Shown piece by piece: positions 33,904 to 47,136 of a DNA stretch of 56,586 nucleotides. The DNA comes from Streptomyces sp. NRRL S-337 (GTDB lineage: Bacteria; Actinomycetota; Actinomycetes; Streptomycetales; Streptomycetaceae). The stretch spans positions 1-56,586 of the forward strand of contig NZ_JOIX01000067.1 in assembly GCF_000720175.1 (NCBI RefSeq). The letters run 5' to 3'. Both the position numbers and the translations under genes were made by a program. Position 1 is the first letter of the stretch, and each line of letters opens with the position of its first letter. The notes beneath the pieces are model-generated. The model searched no databases. It was given only the letters and a program-made list of their open reading frames with translations, and was not told the origin of the DNA.

Positions 33904-36900
33904 CTACGCGTCGAAGACCTCCGCGACCAGCTGGGCCTGTTCGGCCTGGTGGCGCTTGGCGGAGCCGACGGCCGGGGACGAGGAGTGCGGGCGCGAGATG
34001 CGCCGCAGCCGCTCGCCGTGCGGGACGTCGGCACCGACCGCCAGGTCGAGGTGGTCGATCAGGTTCAGACCGAGGAACGGCCAGGCACCCTGGTTCGCCG
34101 GCTCTTCCTGCGCCCACAGGTACTTCTCGGCGTTCGGGAACTTGGCGATCTCCGCCTGGAGTTCCTTGCCGGGCAGCGGGTAGAGCCGCTCGATGCGGAC
34201 GATCGCCGTGTCCTGCGCGCCGCGCTTCTGCCGCTCGGCGTCCAGGTCGTAGTAGACCTTGCCGGAGCAGAAGACGACCTTGCGGACGTCCTCGGGCGTG
34301 ACCGTGGAGTCGCCGATCACCGGGCGGAAGCCGCCCGAGGTGAACTCCTCCGTCTTCGACGCCGCGGCCTTCAGACGCAGCATCGACTTCGGGGTGAAGA
34401 CGATGAGCGGCTTGTGGTGCGGGTTGTGCACCTGCCAGCGCAGCAGGTGGAAGTAGTTGGAGGGCAGCGTCGGCGCCGCCACGGTCATGTTGTTCTGCGC
34501 GCAGAGCTGCAGGAACCGCTCGATCCGGGCCGAGGAGTGGTCCGGGCCCTGGCCCTCGTAGCCGTGCGGCAGGAGCAGGGTGACGCCGGAGGTCTGGCCC
34601 CACTTCTGCTCGGCCGAGGAGATGAACTCGTCGACGACGGTCTGCGCGCCGTTGACGAAGTCACCGAACTGGGCCTCCCACATGACCAGCGCCTCGGGGC
34701 GGGCCAGCGAGTAGCCGTACTCGAAGCCCATCGCCGCGTACTCGCTCAGCAGCGAGTCGTAGACGTTGAAGCGGGCCTGGTCCTCGGAGAGGTAGAGCAG
34801 CGGGGTGTAGTCCTCGCCGGTCTCGCGGTCGATGAGCACCGCGTGCCGCTGGCCGAACGTACCGCGGCGGGAGTCCTGGCCGGCGAGCCGGACCGTGGTG
34901 CCCTCCATCAGCAGCGAACCGATGGCGAGGGTCTCGCCCATGCCCCAGTCGATGGCGTCGTCCTCGACCTGGGCCGCGCGGCGCTGCAGCTGGGGCAGCA
35001 GACGCGGGTGCACGGTGATGTGCTCGGGGATGTTGACCTGCGACTCGGCGATCCGCTTGACGACCTCCTGGGAGATCGCGGTGTCGACGAAGACCGGGAA
35101 CTCCGCCTTGGGCTGCGGCACCTCGGGGGCGGCCGGGGCCGTCGTGGCGTCGCGGACCTCGGTGAAGACCTTCTCCAGCTGGCCCTGGAAGTCCTGGAGC
35201 GCCTGCTCCGCCTCTTCGAGGGTGATGTCACCACGGCCGATCAGCGACTCGGTGTAGAGCTTGCGCACCGAGCGCTTCTTGTCGATCAGGTCGTACATCA
35301 GCGGCTGGGTGAAGGCCGGGTTGTCCGACTCGTTGTGGCCGCGGCGGCGGTAGCAGATCAGGTCGATGACCACGTCCTTGTTGAACGCCTGGCGGAACTC
35401 GAAGGCCAGACGGGCGACGCGGACGACGGCCTCGGGGTCGTCACCGTTCACGTGGAAGATCGGCGCCTCGATCATGCGGGCCACGTCGGTGGCGTACATG
35501 GAGGAGCGCGACGACTCCGGGGCGGCGGTGAAGCCGACCTGGTTGTTGATGACGACGTGCACCGTGCCGCCGGTGCGGTAGCCGCGCAGCTGGGACATGT
35601 TCAGCGTCTCGGCGACCACGCCCTGGCCGGCGAACGCCGCGTCACCGTGCAGCTGGATCGGCAGGACGGTGAAGTCCGTGCCGCCCTTGCCGATGATGTC
35701 CTGCTTGGCGCGCGCGACACCCTCGACGACCGGGTCCACGGCCTCCAGGTGGGAGGGGTTGGCGGTCAGCGAGACCTTGATCTGCTCGCCGTCCAGGCCG
35801 GTGAAGGTGCCCTCGGCGCCCAGGTGGTACTTCACGTCGCCGGAGCCGTGCATCGACTTCGGGTCGAGGTTGCCCTCGAACTCGCGGAAGATCTGCGCGT
35901 AGGACTTGCCGACGATGTTGGCGAGGACGTTGAGGCGGCCGCGGTGGGCCATGCCGATGACGACCTCGTCCAGCCGCGACTCGGCCGCGGAGTCGATGAC
36001 CGCGTCCAGCAGCGGGATGACGGACTCGCCGCCCTCCAGCGAGAAGCGCTTCTGGCCGACGTACTTGGTCTGCAGGAACGTCTCGAACGCCTCGGCGGAG
36101 TTCAGCCGGCGCAGGATGCGCAGCTGCTCCTCGCGCTCGGGCGACTTGTGCTGGCGCTCGACCCGGTCCTGGATCCACTTGCGCTGCTTGGGGTCCTGGA
36201 TGTGCATGAACTCGATGCCGGTGGTGCGGCAGTACGAGTCACGCAGCACGCCCAGGATGTCGCGCAGCTTCATCATGGACTTGCCGGCGAAGCCGCCGAC
36301 CGCGAACTCCCGCTCCAGGTCCCACAGGGTGAGGCCGTGCTCGGTGATGTCGAGGTCGGGGTGCTTGCGCTGGTGGTACTCCAGCGGGTCGGTGTCGGCC
36401 ATGACGTGGCCGCGGACCCGGTAGGAGTGGATCAGCTCGAAGACCCGGGCGGCCTTGGTGACGTCGTCGTCGTGCGACGCGTCGATGTCGCGCATCCAGC
36501 GGATCGGCTCGTAGGGGATCCGCAGCGACTTGAAGATCTCGTCGTAGAAGTCGTTCTCGCCGAGCAGCAGCTGGCTCATGATGCGCAGGAACTCGCCGGA
36601 GGCGGCGCCCTGGATCACGCGGTGGTCATAGGTGCTGGTCAGCGTCATGACCTTGGAGATGCCCATCTTGTTCAGGGCGTCCTGCGAGGTGCCCTGGAAC
36701 TCGGCGGGGTAGTCCATGGCGCCTACGCCCATGATCATCGACTGGCCGGGCATCAGGCGCGGCACGGAGTGGACCGTGCCGATGCCGCCGGGGTTGGTCA
36801 GCGACGCGGTGACTCCGGTGAAGTCGTCCATCGTCAGCTTGTTGTCCCGGGCCCGGCGGACGATGTCCTCGTAGGCCTGCCAGAACTCGAAGAACGAGAG

Positions 36901-37719
36901 CGTCTCGGCCTTCTTGATGGCCGCGACGACCAGCTGGCGCTCGCCGCTCGGCTTCACCAGGTCGATGGCCAGGCCGAGGTTGACGTGCTCGGGCTTGACC
37001 AGGGTCGGCTTGCCGTCCTTCTGCGCGAAGGAGTAGTTCATCGACGGCATGGCCTTGAGGGCCTGCACCATCGCGTACCCGATGAGGTGGGTGAAGGAGA
37101 CCTTCCCGCCCCGGGCGCGCTTGAGGTGGTTGTTGATGACGATGCGGTTGTCGAAGAGCAGCTTCACCGGGACCGCGCGGACGGACGTGGCCGTCGGCAG
37201 CTCCAGGGAGGCGTTCATGTTCTTCGCGACCGCGGCCGACGGGCCGCGCAGGGTGACGAACTCGGGACCGGCGGCCGGGGCCTCGCCGTCGGCCTTCGCG
37301 GCAGCCGGCTTCGCGACGGCCGGCTTGGGCGCGGGCTTCGCGGCGGCGGGCTTGGCGTCGGCGGGCTTGGCCGGCGCGGGCTTGGCGGGAGCCGGGGCGC
37401 TCGCGGCCGGGGTGGCCGGCGCGGCGGCGGGCTTCGGCCCGTCCGCGGCGGGGACCGCGGGGGACGACTGGGCCGGGGCGGGCGCGGCGGGGGCGGGGGC
37501 CTCCGCCGGCGTGCTCGGCGCGGTGGCGCCGCCCGGCTTGTAGTCGGCGAAGAAGTCCCACCAGGCTCGGTCTACCGAGTTCGGGTCCTGGAGGTACTGC
37601 TGGTAGATCTCGTCGACGAGCCACTCATTGGGGCCGAACGCAGCAGCAGGGCTCTTGCCCTGCCCCGCTTGATCGGCCTCGTTCGAGATGCTCGAAGTGT
37701 TGGGGGACTGTAGCGACAC
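33904..37719 (-). CDS. kgd: Multifunctional 2-oxoglutarate decarboxylase/dehydrogenase E1-E2
   Basis: A 1271-residue actinobacterial OdhA/Kgd enzyme of the TCA cycle. The N-terminal helix ('[20 protein letters not shown]') is the E1o docking segment. An Ala/Pro/Lys-rich linker at about 60-150 follows, then an E2-type succinyltransferase core ending in '[17 protein letters not shown]', and a thiamine-dependent E1 part with '[19 protein letters not shown]' and '[20 protein letters not shown]' split over its TPP site. There is no lipoyl domain, as in relatives where it acts with the pyruvate dehydrogenase E2/E3. FHA-type GarA/OdhI inhibition is known for this class. The GTG start gives the conserved '[16 protein letters not shown]' opening. 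The gene is single and ends at a bidirectional terminator. Confidence 0.96.
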   Translation of the reverse strand: MSLQSPNTSSISNEADQAGQGKSPAAAFGPNEWLVDEIYQQYLQDPNSVDRAWWDFFADYKPGGATAPSTPAEAPAPAAPAPAQSSPAVPAADGPKPAAAPATPAASAPAPAKPAPAKPADAKPAAAKPAPKPAVAKPAAAKADGEAPAAGPEFVTLRGPSAAVAKNMNASLELPTATSVRAVPVKLLFDNRIVINNHLKRARGGKVSFTHLIGYAMVQALKAMPSMNYSFAQKDGKPTLVKPEHVNLGLAIDLVKPSGERQLVVAAIKKAETLSFFEFWQAYEDIVRRARDNKLTMDDFTGVTASLTNPGGIGTVHSVPRLMPGQSMIMGVGAMDYPAEFQGTSQDALNKMGISKVMTLTSTYDHRVIQGAASGEFLRIMSQLLLGENDFYDEIFKSLRIPYEPIRWMRDIDASHDDDVTKAARVFELIHSYRVRGHVMADTDPLEYHQRKHPDLDITEHGLTLWDLEREFAVGGFAGKSMMKLRDILGVLRDSYCRTTGIEFMHIQDPKQRKWIQDRVERQHKSPEREEQLRILRRLNSAEAFETFLQTKYVGQKRFSLEGGESVIPLLDAVIDSAAESRLDEVVIGMAHRGRLNVLANIVGKSYAQIFREFEGNLDPKSMHGSGDVKYHLGAEGTFTGLDGEQIKVSLTANPSHLEAVDPVVEGVARAKQDIIGKGGTDFTVLPIQLHGDAAFAGQGVVAETLNMSQLRGYRTGGTVHVVINNQVGFTAAPESSRSSMYATDVARMIEAPIFHVNGDDPEAVVRVARLAFEFRQAFNKDVVIDLICYRRRGHNESDNPAFTQPLMYDLIDKKRSVRKLYTESLIGRGDITLEEAEQALQDFQGQLEKVFTEVRDATTAPAAPEVPQPKAEFPVFVDTAISQEVVKRIAESQVNIPEHITVHPRLLPQLQRRAAQVEDDAIDWGMGETLAIGSLLMEGTTVRLAGQDSRRGTFGQRHAVLIDRETGEDYTPLLYLSEDQARFNVYDSLLSEYAAMGFEYGYSLARPEALVMWEAQFGDFVNGAQTVVDEFISSAEQKWGQTSGVTLLLPHGYEGQGPDHSSARIERFLQLCAQNNMTVAAPTLPSNYFHLLRWQVHNPHHKPLIVFTPKSMLRLKAAASKTEEFTSGGFRPVIGDSTVTPEDVRKVVFCSGKVYYDLDAERQKRGAQDTAIVRIERLYPLPGKELQAEIAKFPNAEKYLWAQEEPANQGAWPFLGLNLIDHLDLAVGADVPHGERLRRISRPHSSSPAVGSAKRHQAEQAQLVAEVFDA

Positions 37720-37867
37720 GGCGGCAACCGCCCTCTTCCGCTTCCTAAGGTGGTGGACAGCGGGAATAAAGGCTACGCCTCTTGTGACCTTTGGTGCAGT
37801 CCGGGAGGGCCACTCGTCGCGCACGTCACATTCACCGAAGGGTTTCAGGGCATGACTTGGCGGGAAA

Positions 37868-37929
37868 CACACGGAGTTTGCCCGTGTGCGGGTAGCACTC
37901 ACCGTCGTCGCACCCACGGGGTGAGTGCT
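37868..37929. promoter_or_regulatory. Two adjacent inverted repeats upstream of kgd
   Basis: CACACGG-N7-CCGTGTG at 37868-37888 and AGCACTCACC-N16-GGTGAGTGCT at 37894-37929 lie in the 250-base space between kgd and the sensor kinase gene, both leftward. They may together be the terminator of the two-component operon or operators for kgd. The second contains CIRCE-like halves with wrong spacing. Confidence 0.5.
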
Positions 37930-37969
37930 CCTACCACCGACCCTACGCCAGCGACCGTCCGTACGGTCG

Positions 37970-39126
<1,157 letters not shown>

Positions 39127-39130
<4 letters not shown>

Positions 39131-39867
39131 GCCGGCGGGGTCTCCAGGGCGTAGCCGACGCCGTGGACCGTACGGATCCGCTCGGCGCCGATCTTGCGGC
39201 GGAGCGCCTTGATGTGGCTGTCGACCGTACGGGTCCCGGAGGCGTCCGCCCAGTCCCACACCTCGGCCAGCAGCTGCTCGCGGGAGAGCACCGCGCGCGG
39301 GGTGTTCGCCAGGCAGACCAGCAGGTCGAACTCGGTCGGGGTCAGATGGACGTCGGCCCCGCGGACCCGGACCCGGCGCTGGGCGTGGTCGATCTCCAGC
39401 TCACCCAGCCGGAGGATGCCGCTGCGCGGGGTGTGCGCGGCCAGCGCGGCGCGCTCGACCCGGCGGAGCAGGACGTGCACCCGGGCGGCCAGCTCGCGCA
39501 TGGAGAACGGCTTGGTCATGTAGTCGTCGGCGCCGACGCCGAGGCCGACCAGCATGTCCGTCTCGTCGTCCCGGGCGGTGAGCATCATCACCGGAACGGG
39601 GCGCTGGGCCTGGACCCGGCGGCAGACCTCCAGACCGTCGAAGCCCGGCAGCATCACGTCCAGGACCAGCAGGTCGGGCTGCCAGGCCTCGGCGGTGTCC
39701 ACCGCGGCCGGGCCGTCGGTGGCCGTCTGCACCTGGAAGCCCTCGGCGCGCAGCCTGGCCGCGATGGCTTCGACGATCGTGGGGTCGTCCTCCACCACCA
39801 GCACCCGGCGCTGGGCGCCCGGTGTGGCAGCGGCGGCGCCGCCCTGCGTTGTCTGAGTCTGGTCCAT
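39127..39867 (-). CDS. OmpR/PhoB-type response regulator
   Basis: A 246-residue response regulator. The receiver domain has acidic residues in 'VLVVEDDPTIVEA', the phospho-accepting Asp in 'DLLVLDVMLPGFDGLE', Thr in 'VMMLTARDDE', and Lys in 'DDYMTKPFSMREL'. The C-terminal winged helix is of the OmpR class ('VHLTPTEFDLLVCLANTPR', 'REQLLAEVWDW', 'RTVDSHIKALRRKIG'). The ATG at 39867 is preferred to one five codons upstream because AGGGG lies six bases before it. It is first in the operon with the kinase. Confidence 0.94.
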
Positions 39868-39939
39868 CGCCCGCCCCTGCATTCCCTGCGTGGTCGCGTC
39901 TTGCTGGGCAGCAGCGTACGGGCATGGTGTGACTGTCGG

Positions 39940-40716
39940 CTACGCACCCTTCCGAGCGAGGTGGACCACGTCCGGGACTCCTCGGACAACCGGGATCTCT
40001 TCCGTACGCACCCCCTGGAAACCGGCATTTCGCAGCGCTTCCTCGAAGGCCGGGGAGGGCTGCGCGGACCAGACGGCGAGCACCCCGCCCGGGGTGAGCC
40101 GGTCCCGGCAGGCGGCGAGGCCGGCGGGGGAGTAGAGGCCGTTGTTGTCCTCGGTGACGGTCCAGTCGGGGCCGTTGTCGATGTCGAGGCAGAGGGCGTC
40201 GTAGGTGGCGGGACCGCTGTGGGTGACGGGGCCGTCGTCGCCGCGGGGAGGGGCGGTGTCCGTCCGGAGGTGGGCGACGAGGTCGGTGTGCAGGATCTCG
40301 CTCCGCGGATCGGCCAGCGCCGCGGCCGAGATCGCGGACAGCGGGCCGGTCCGGTGCCAGTCGATGACCGCGGCCTCGCGTTCGACGACCGTGATCCGGC
40401 CCCAGCGCGGCTGCTCGGCCGCCCGGGCCAGCGAGAAGCCGACGCCCAGGCCGCCGATGAGGACGGCGGGCCGCGCCCGGTCGGCCGGCAGCTCGTTCAG
40501 CGCGGCGTCGACCAGCAGGCGCTCGGAGCGGCCGTCGGAGGTGTCCATCAGGAAGCAGCCGTTGGCGATGATCTCGTGGATGACGGGCGGGCCGCCCGGG
40601 GCCCCGGCCCGTTCCCGCAGGACCACCTCGCCGTACGGGCCCTCGCGGCGGTCGAGCGTGCGCGGGGCCTCGGGGAGCTCGGACGGGGTCTGCGACGGGG
40701 TGACGGGAGCAGCCAT
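39940..40716 (-). CDS. Spermidine synthase-like protein
   Basis: A 258-residue soluble protein with a spermidine-synthase/class I methyltransferase fold. 'AVLIGGLGVGFSLARAAEQP' is the nucleotide-binding loop, 'ITVVEREAAVIDWHR' the following acidic strand, 'YDALCLDIDNGPDWTV' the active-site strand, and 'LTPGGVLAVWSAQPSPAFEE' the later strand. The usual gatekeeper residues of true polyamine synthases are not clear, so the reaction is uncertain. The ATG is close to the edge of a 360-base divergent region. It lies just upstream of the two-component operon on the same strand, 72 bases away. Confidence 0.83.
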   Translation of the reverse strand: MAAPVTPSQTPSELPEAPRTLDRREGPYGEVVLRERAGAPGGPPVIHEIIANGCFLMDTSDGRSERLLVDAALNELPADRARPAVLIGGLGVGFSLARAAEQPRWGRITVVEREAAVIDWHRTGPLSAISAAALADPRSEILHTDLVAHLRTDTAPPRGDDGPVTHSGPATYDALCLDIDNGPDWTVTEDNNGLYSPAGLAACRDRLTPGGVLAVWSAQPSPAFEEALRNAGFQGVRTEEIPVVRGVPDVVHLARKGA

Positions 40717-41079
40717 ACGGCCATGGTGGCCAAGAGGGGGCGCGGTGGTCCAACGGCTTGTGGGGGCTCTGGGGGCTGCGGGTGCGAGGGGTGGTTGCGT
40801 GCGGCAGGTCGGGGCGCCCGGCAGGTGGTGGCGCCGGGCGCGGCGGTCCGGGAACGGTGGGGCGGGCGGGTGGGGCGGGGGCCGGCGGGATCGAGGGTGT
40901 CCCGTGAGGGTTGCCTCATGTGATGCATCTCACTCTCACAGCTTCTTCATGGGTTGAGCGTGCAGGCTGGTCCGCGACGTTGTGCAGGGCGAGCGCACGT
41001 GGTGCACGGCGGAGCACTCACGCACGGCCCAGGGACTCCGGGCGTGGCTCGGTGGATGCGGCAGGACGGAAGGGGCCTT
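40717..41079. other. Divergent promoter region with a CRP-like site
   Basis: No gene is supported in these 363 bases. TGTGA-N6-TCACT at 40919-40934 resembles a CRP-type site and lies about 145 bases before the rhomboid-like gene. 40740-40910 is G-rich low-complexity sequence. Confidence 0.4.
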
Positions 41080-41964
41080 GTGACCGTGAGCAGGCTGGGA
41101 ACCGTCGGGGGAATGCGGGGGGAGCGGACGCCGGGAGGCCGGGCGCCGGGGATGGCGGGCGGCCGGGCGCCGGCCGGGAGGACGGGCGCGGACGGACCGC
41201 CCGTCGTCCTGCCGGGCATCCCCCGGCAGCGCACCGGCCGGGAGGTCGCGGCACCCGTGGCCGCGGCGGAGCCCCGGCCCGGTCCCTCACGCGCCCGCCC
41301 GCGGCCCTGGCGGCTGCTGCTCGACACCCCTTTCTCCGCCGGCTACGCGCTGCTGCTCGTGGCCACCTCCCTCTTCGCCGAGCACGCCGACCCGACCCTG
41401 GTCTCCCAACTGCTCCAGGGCTCCAGCACGGACGTGGTGCACCTCGCGCAGGCCCCGCTGCTGGTGCTGATCGCCAGCGCGTTGTGGGTCGCCGGCGGGC
41501 TGACCTCCGGTTACGCCCTCGCCTTCCTCGTCGTACTGCCCACGCTGGAACGGCGGATCGGCGGGCTGCGCACCGCCGCGGTCTTCTTCGGCGGGCATGC
41601 GCTGGCCACCCTCGCCACCGAGGTGCCGGTCGCCTTCACCGTCGCCGCCGGCGGGCTGCCGGAGAGCTCGCTGCACCGCCTCGACTACGGCATCAGCTTC
41701 GGCGTGATGACCTGCACCGGCGCCCTGGCCGGGGTGCTGCCGGCCTGGCTGCGCTGGCCGCTGCTGGGCGGCGTCGGCTGGCTCGCCGGCACCGCCCTGC
41801 TCGCCTACGCCGACCCGATGACGGACTGGGGCCATCTGCTCTCGCTCACCCTGGGCGTGACGAGCTGGCCACTGCTCCGCCGCTGGCGGGCCGTTCGCAC
41901 CGGCCCCACCCCGCTCCTCGGCGACCTGGGCCACCCGGCCCTGCGGGGCGCGGGCACCATCTGA
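41080..41964 (+). CDS. Rhomboid-like membrane protein
   Basis: A 294-residue protein. The first 75 residues are Gly/Arg/Pro-rich and cytoplasmic; then about six helices follow. 'LDYGISFGVMTCTGALAG' carries the Gly-X-Ser-like serine and 'DWGHLLSLTLGV' a later His, the Ser-His arrangement of rhomboid proteases; 'TSGYALAFLVVLPTLERRIGG' (two parts) is also typical of the rhomboid-like group in actinomycetes. Whether it is catalytically active is uncertain. The GTG is chosen because GAAGGGG lies four to five bases upstream; other starts lie at 41056 and 41113. The 3' end runs into a tandem repeat array that includes its stop codon. Confidence 0.75.
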   Translation: MTVSRLGTVGGMRGERTPGGRAPGMAGGRAPAGRTGADGPPVVLPGIPRQRTGREVAAPVAAAEPRPGPSRARPRPWRLLLDTPFSAGYALLLVATSLFAEHADPTLVSQLLQGSSTDVVHLAQAPLLVLIASALWVAGGLTSGYALAFLVVLPTLERRIGGLRTAAVFFGGHALATLATEVPVAFTVAAGGLPESSLHRLDYGISFGVMTCTGALAGVLPAWLRWPLLGGVGWLAGTALLAYADPMTDWGHLLSLTLGVTSWPLLRRWRAVRTGPTPLLGDLGHPALRGAGTI

Positions 41965-42105
41965 ACCGCGGGGCGTGGGCGCACCCTTGAGCCGCGGGGT
42001 GCGGGCACGTCCTGAGCTGCGGGCCCGCCCTCACCACGGGGTGCGGGCACGTCCTGAGCCGTCCGGGGGGGCACGCCCTGAGCCGGCCGGGGGCGGCCAC
42101 CCTGT
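41942..42105 (+). repeat. Degenerate 24-42 bp tandem repeats over a stop codon
   Basis: Units begin TGAGCYG or TGAACCG at 41962, 41988, 42013, 42055 and 42079, with an earlier related unit inside the rhomboid-like coding end. Each includes a version of GCGGGGTGCGGGCACGTCC. A second small array, 12-base GAGCGGAGAGAC-like units, follows at about 42175-42210. Nothing else is supported in 41965-42299. Confidence 0.7.
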
Positions 42106-42299
42106 AGGGCAGGGTGCCGGCACCGGAACCGACGGCGCGGGCGCCCGCGCCGAACTCGGGGCGTGCGCCCCGCGACGAGCGGAGAGACGAGCGGAGGGAC
42201 GAACGGAGCTACGCCGTCCGGCGGGGCGCGACCAGGCACCGGCACGCCGTGCGCCTACCGCACCGCCTACCGCGCGGTCCCCCGCCCGCCGTGGGCCAA

Positions 42300-42854
42300 C
42301 TACGGCCGTACGGTGGACCGGTAGGTCTGCGCGATGGCGTAGGCGCAGCCGCCCAGCAGGGCGACGCCGGACAGGACGCCGCTGACGAACGGCACCCACA
42401 CCACGGCACGGGTCGCGGCCATACCGAGACCGGCCACGCCGAGCGCGGTCAGCGCCGTGCCCGGGACGGCGATCGAGCGCCGCTGCCAGACCGCGGCCAG
42501 CGCCATGAAGTGCAGGCCGACGATGAGCGCGATCCAGGCCACGGCGGTCTCGTCGGGGGCGCCGGCCGCACGCAGCGCGAGCCGGCCGCCGATCAGCAGC
42601 ACCGCCTCGGCCGCCACCACGAACCCGAACTTCCCGCGGAACCAGTCCGCCCGGGCAGCCCCGTCCCCGTCCACCACGGCCCGGCCCCGGCGGCCCGCCA
42701 GCAGCGCCAGCGCCAGCAGGCCCGCGAAGGTGAGCACCGCGACCACGCGCAGGGTGACGCCGACGGCGGGGCTCAGCGGATCGTGTGCGTTGGCGACCAC
42801 GAAGACCGTCCCGAACAGTGCACCGATGAACACCCCGGACATCCGCTGCAACAT
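42300..42854 (-). CDS. Hypothetical five-helix membrane protein
   Basis: A 184-residue protein with about five hydrophobic segments: 'SGVFIGALFGTVFVVANA', 'VVAVLTFAGLLALALLAG', 'FVVAAEAVLLIGGRLALRA', 'AWIALIVGLHFMALAAVW', and 'WVPFVSGVLSGVALLGGCAY'. No family was recognised with confidence. The third-fifth helices resemble small DUF-type membrane proteins of Streptomyces. The ATG is 41 bases or so from a further basic region with no strong ribosome binding site. Function not assigned. Confidence 0.75.
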   Translation of the reverse strand: MLQRMSGVFIGALFGTVFVVANAHDPLSPAVGVTLRVVAVLTFAGLLALALLAGRRGRAVVDGDGAARADWFRGKFGFVVAAEAVLLIGGRLALRAAGAPDETAVAWIALIVGLHFMALAAVWQRRSIAVPGTALTALGVAGLGMAATRAVVWVPFVSGVLSGVALLGGCAYAIAQTYRSTVRP

Positions 42855-42988
42855 GCCGCGAACCTAGCAGTCCTGACGTTCCGTGCGGACCGTCCGGGCC
42901 GGAGCCGAGGGGCTGTTGCGGCGGCGGACCGTCTCCCTGGCCCCTGATTCCTGGCCCCTGGTCCCTGGTCCCTCCGGCTCCCCGCCCC

Positions 42989-43492
42989 CTACCCCAGCCA
43001 CATGAGCATCGCGTCCCCCTTCTCCGCCGCCGCGCCGAAGAACGGCCGCAGGAGTGCGTAGTAATCGGTGACGTAGTCCAGTGGTTCCCCCCGGTCCCAC
43101 ACGATCGTCGGGTAGACCTCCGCCTTGGCCAGGTCCTCCGGGCCGACACCGGCCGTCAGGCTCGCCGCGGGTATCTCCGCGAGCGCCTCGGCCGCGGTCC
43201 GCACCCGCTCGGGGGTGAGGTAGCGCGGCGGGCCGTAGCCCCAGTCCTCGGCGTCCGGGACGGCTTCCTCGCCGTGCACGACGTCCACCGGGAAGCCCGC
43301 GCGGCGCAGCAGGAATCCCAGCGCGTCCCAGCTCTTGTCGACGTCCAGGCAGCGCGCCTTCGCCGGCTCGGGGGCTGCCTGGGCCTCCGCCTCGCGCCGC
43401 CGGGCCACGAGCGTGAGCCCCCACTCCGGATCGCCCAGGACACGGGTGAGTTCGGCAGGTGTCACACGTGCGTACTCTCCGATCATGCTCAT
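42989..43492 (-). CDS. YfbM/DUF1877 family protein
   Basis: A 167-residue soluble protein matching DUF1877: 'MSMIGEYARVTPAELTRVLG' at the start, 'CLDVDKSWDALGFLLRRAG' as the family hallmark, and a late 'VWDRGEPLDYVTDYYALLRP' followed by 'FFGAAAEKGDAMLMW'. The biochemical role is unknown; members occur near toxin-immunity and housekeeping genes. The ATG at 43492 gives the conserved opening although its ribosome binding site is weak. Its promoter region contains a copy of the dispersed intergenic repeat. Confidence 0.85.
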   Translation of the reverse strand: MSMIGEYARVTPAELTRVLGDPEWGLTLVARRREAEAQAAPEPAKARCLDVDKSWDALGFLLRRAGFPVDVVHGEEAVPDAEDWGYGPPRYLTPERVRTAAEALAEIPAASLTAGVGPEDLAKAEVYPTIVWDRGEPLDYVTDYYALLRPFFGAAAEKGDAMLMWLG

Positions 43493-43546
43493 GTGACCGA
43501 GGTTAGGGGCGACCACTGACAACGCGGCTCGGCTCCGCCGGGGGCG

Positions 43547-43680
43547 CCCACGTACTTGGCTGTCCCGCCGTGGGTGTTGTTCGCCGTTGCTCCCCCACTG
43601 CCTGAAGGGCGTGGGAGGTGCCCCCAGCTGCGGGCGGGGTTCGTTGTGGGTGCGGCCTGGGAGAATGGTGGTCCCATTCG
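43547..43680 (+). repeat. Partial, rearranged copy of the composite repeat
   Basis: 43547-43590 matches the first 44 bases of the 60-base unit near 16.8 kb (CCCACGTAC, CCCGCCG, TCGCCGTTGC). The expected end of the unit is replaced by a different insertion, about 43591-43627, containing GGGCGTGGGAGGTGCCCCC. A tail like that of the composite element (GGGTTCGTTGTGGGTGCGG) then resumes. It lies between the divergent DUF1877 and pentapeptide genes. Confidence 0.75.
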
Positions 43681-43726
43681 GGCGCCGCCGCGTACCGCGC
43701 CCGCCGGCCGCAGGAGTATCCGCATC

Positions 43727-44617
43727 GTGTCCCGAGACCGCACCACCCGTCCGCTTCCCGACGCCGTCGCCCCCGGCGGGCAGACCGCCGACCTGGGCCT
43801 GACGCCTGCCGACCGCGGCCTGACGGCCGACTGTGGCAGCTGCTTCGGGCTCTGTTGCGTCGCGCTGCCGTTCGCGCGCTCGGCGGACTTCGCGATCGAC
43901 AAGGACGCCGGCCGGCCCTGCCCCAACCTCCAGAGCGACTTCCGCTGCGGCATCCACCGCGACCTGCGGGACCGCGGCTTCTCCGGCTGCACGGTCTTCG
44001 ACTGCTTCGGTGCCGGGCAGAAGGTCTCCCAGGTCACCTTCGGCGGCGAGGACTGGCGGCAGGCGCCCGGTACGGCCCGGCAGATGTTCGACGTCTTCCC
44101 CGTCATGCGGCAGCTGCACGAACTCCTCTGGTACCTGTCCGAGGCGCTGACCCTCCCGGCGGCCCGCCCGGCCCACGACGACCTGCGCGCCGCGCTGGAG
44201 AAGACCGAGGCCCTTACCCGCGGCAGCGCGGAGGAGCTCGGCGCGCTGGACGTGCCCGCCCACCGGGCCGAGGTCAACGTCCTGCTGCTGCGCACCAGCG
44301 AGCTCGTCCGGGCCCAGGTGCCCGGCCGGAAGAAGGAGCGGCGCGGCGCCGACCTGATGGGGGCCCGCCTCAAGGGCGCGCGGCTCCAGGGCGCCAACCT
44401 CCGCGGGGCGTACCTGATCGCCGCCGACCTGACCGGGGCGGACCTGCGCCGGGCCGACCTGATCGGCGCCGACCTGCGGGACGCCGACCTCAGCGGCGCC
44501 GATCTGACGGGCGCGCTCTTCCTGACCCAGTCCCAACTGAACGCGGCCAAGGGCGACGCCGCCACCAAGCTCCCGTCCGGTCTGGCCCGCCCCGGCCACT
44601 GGCGGCCCGCCGCCTGA
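43727..44617 (+). CDS. Cys-cluster and pentapeptide-repeat protein
   Basis: A 296-residue protein with two parts. Residues 36-100 are Cys-rich: '[14 protein letters not shown]', '[13 protein letters not shown]' and '[11 protein letters not shown]', a pattern resembling YkgJ-type metal-cluster segments. Residues 205-265 are pentapeptide repeats ('[20 protein letters not shown]', '[20 protein letters not shown]', overlapping in part), a right-handed beta-helix. The combination is conserved in actinomycetes, function unknown. The GTG start has GGAG ten bases upstream. It is 89 bases before lon on the same strand, but the HAIR site between them suggests lon has its own promoter. Confidence 0.88.
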   Translation: MSRDRTTRPLPDAVAPGGQTADLGLTPADRGLTADCGSCFGLCCVALPFARSADFAIDKDAGRPCPNLQSDFRCGIHRDLRDRGFSGCTVFDCFGAGQKVSQVTFGGEDWRQAPGTARQMFDVFPVMRQLHELLWYLSEALTLPAARPAHDDLRAALEKTEALTRGSAEELGALDVPAHRAEVNVLLLRTSELVRAQVPGRKKERRGADLMGARLKGARLQGANLRGAYLIAADLTGADLRRADLIGADLRDADLSGADLTGALFLTQSQLNAAKGDAATKLPSGLARPGHWRPAA

Positions 44618-44664
44618 TCGCTCACAGCGAACGCGCGGCGGGGAACATCTCCTCGGCTCCCGAC

Positions 44665-44685
44665 ATTGAGTGGGTAAAGCTCAAC
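44665..44685 (+). promoter_or_regulatory. HspR-type HAIR element upstream of lon
   Basis: ATTGAGT-N7-GCTCAAC matches the HAIR consensus CTTGAGT-N7-ACTCAAG at most positions, with exact TTGAG and CTCAA cores. It ends 21 bases before the lon start. HspR control of lon through a HAIR site is established in Streptomyces, so this is probably the repressor binding site. Confidence 0.85.
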
Positions 44686-44706
44686 TTGCTTGCCGAAGGG
44701 GAGATC

Positions 44707-47115
<2,409 letters not shown>

Positions 47116-47136
47116 CGGTAACGCGACCGGAGCGGA

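Noticed and set aside
33949..37713. A 1254-codon open frame opposite kgd, and similar long frames opposite many genes
   Set aside because: Antisense frames stay open because of very high GC at third positions; the protein is low-complexity and the real gene on the other strand is unmistakable.
37891..37930. CIRCE (HrcA) element
   Set aside because: The half-sites match but the spacer is 22 bases, not 9, and the adjacent genes are not chaperone genes.
41942..42210. CRISPR array
   Set aside because: Units are degenerate, vary from 24 to 42 bases, and have no unique spacers; no cas genes are near.
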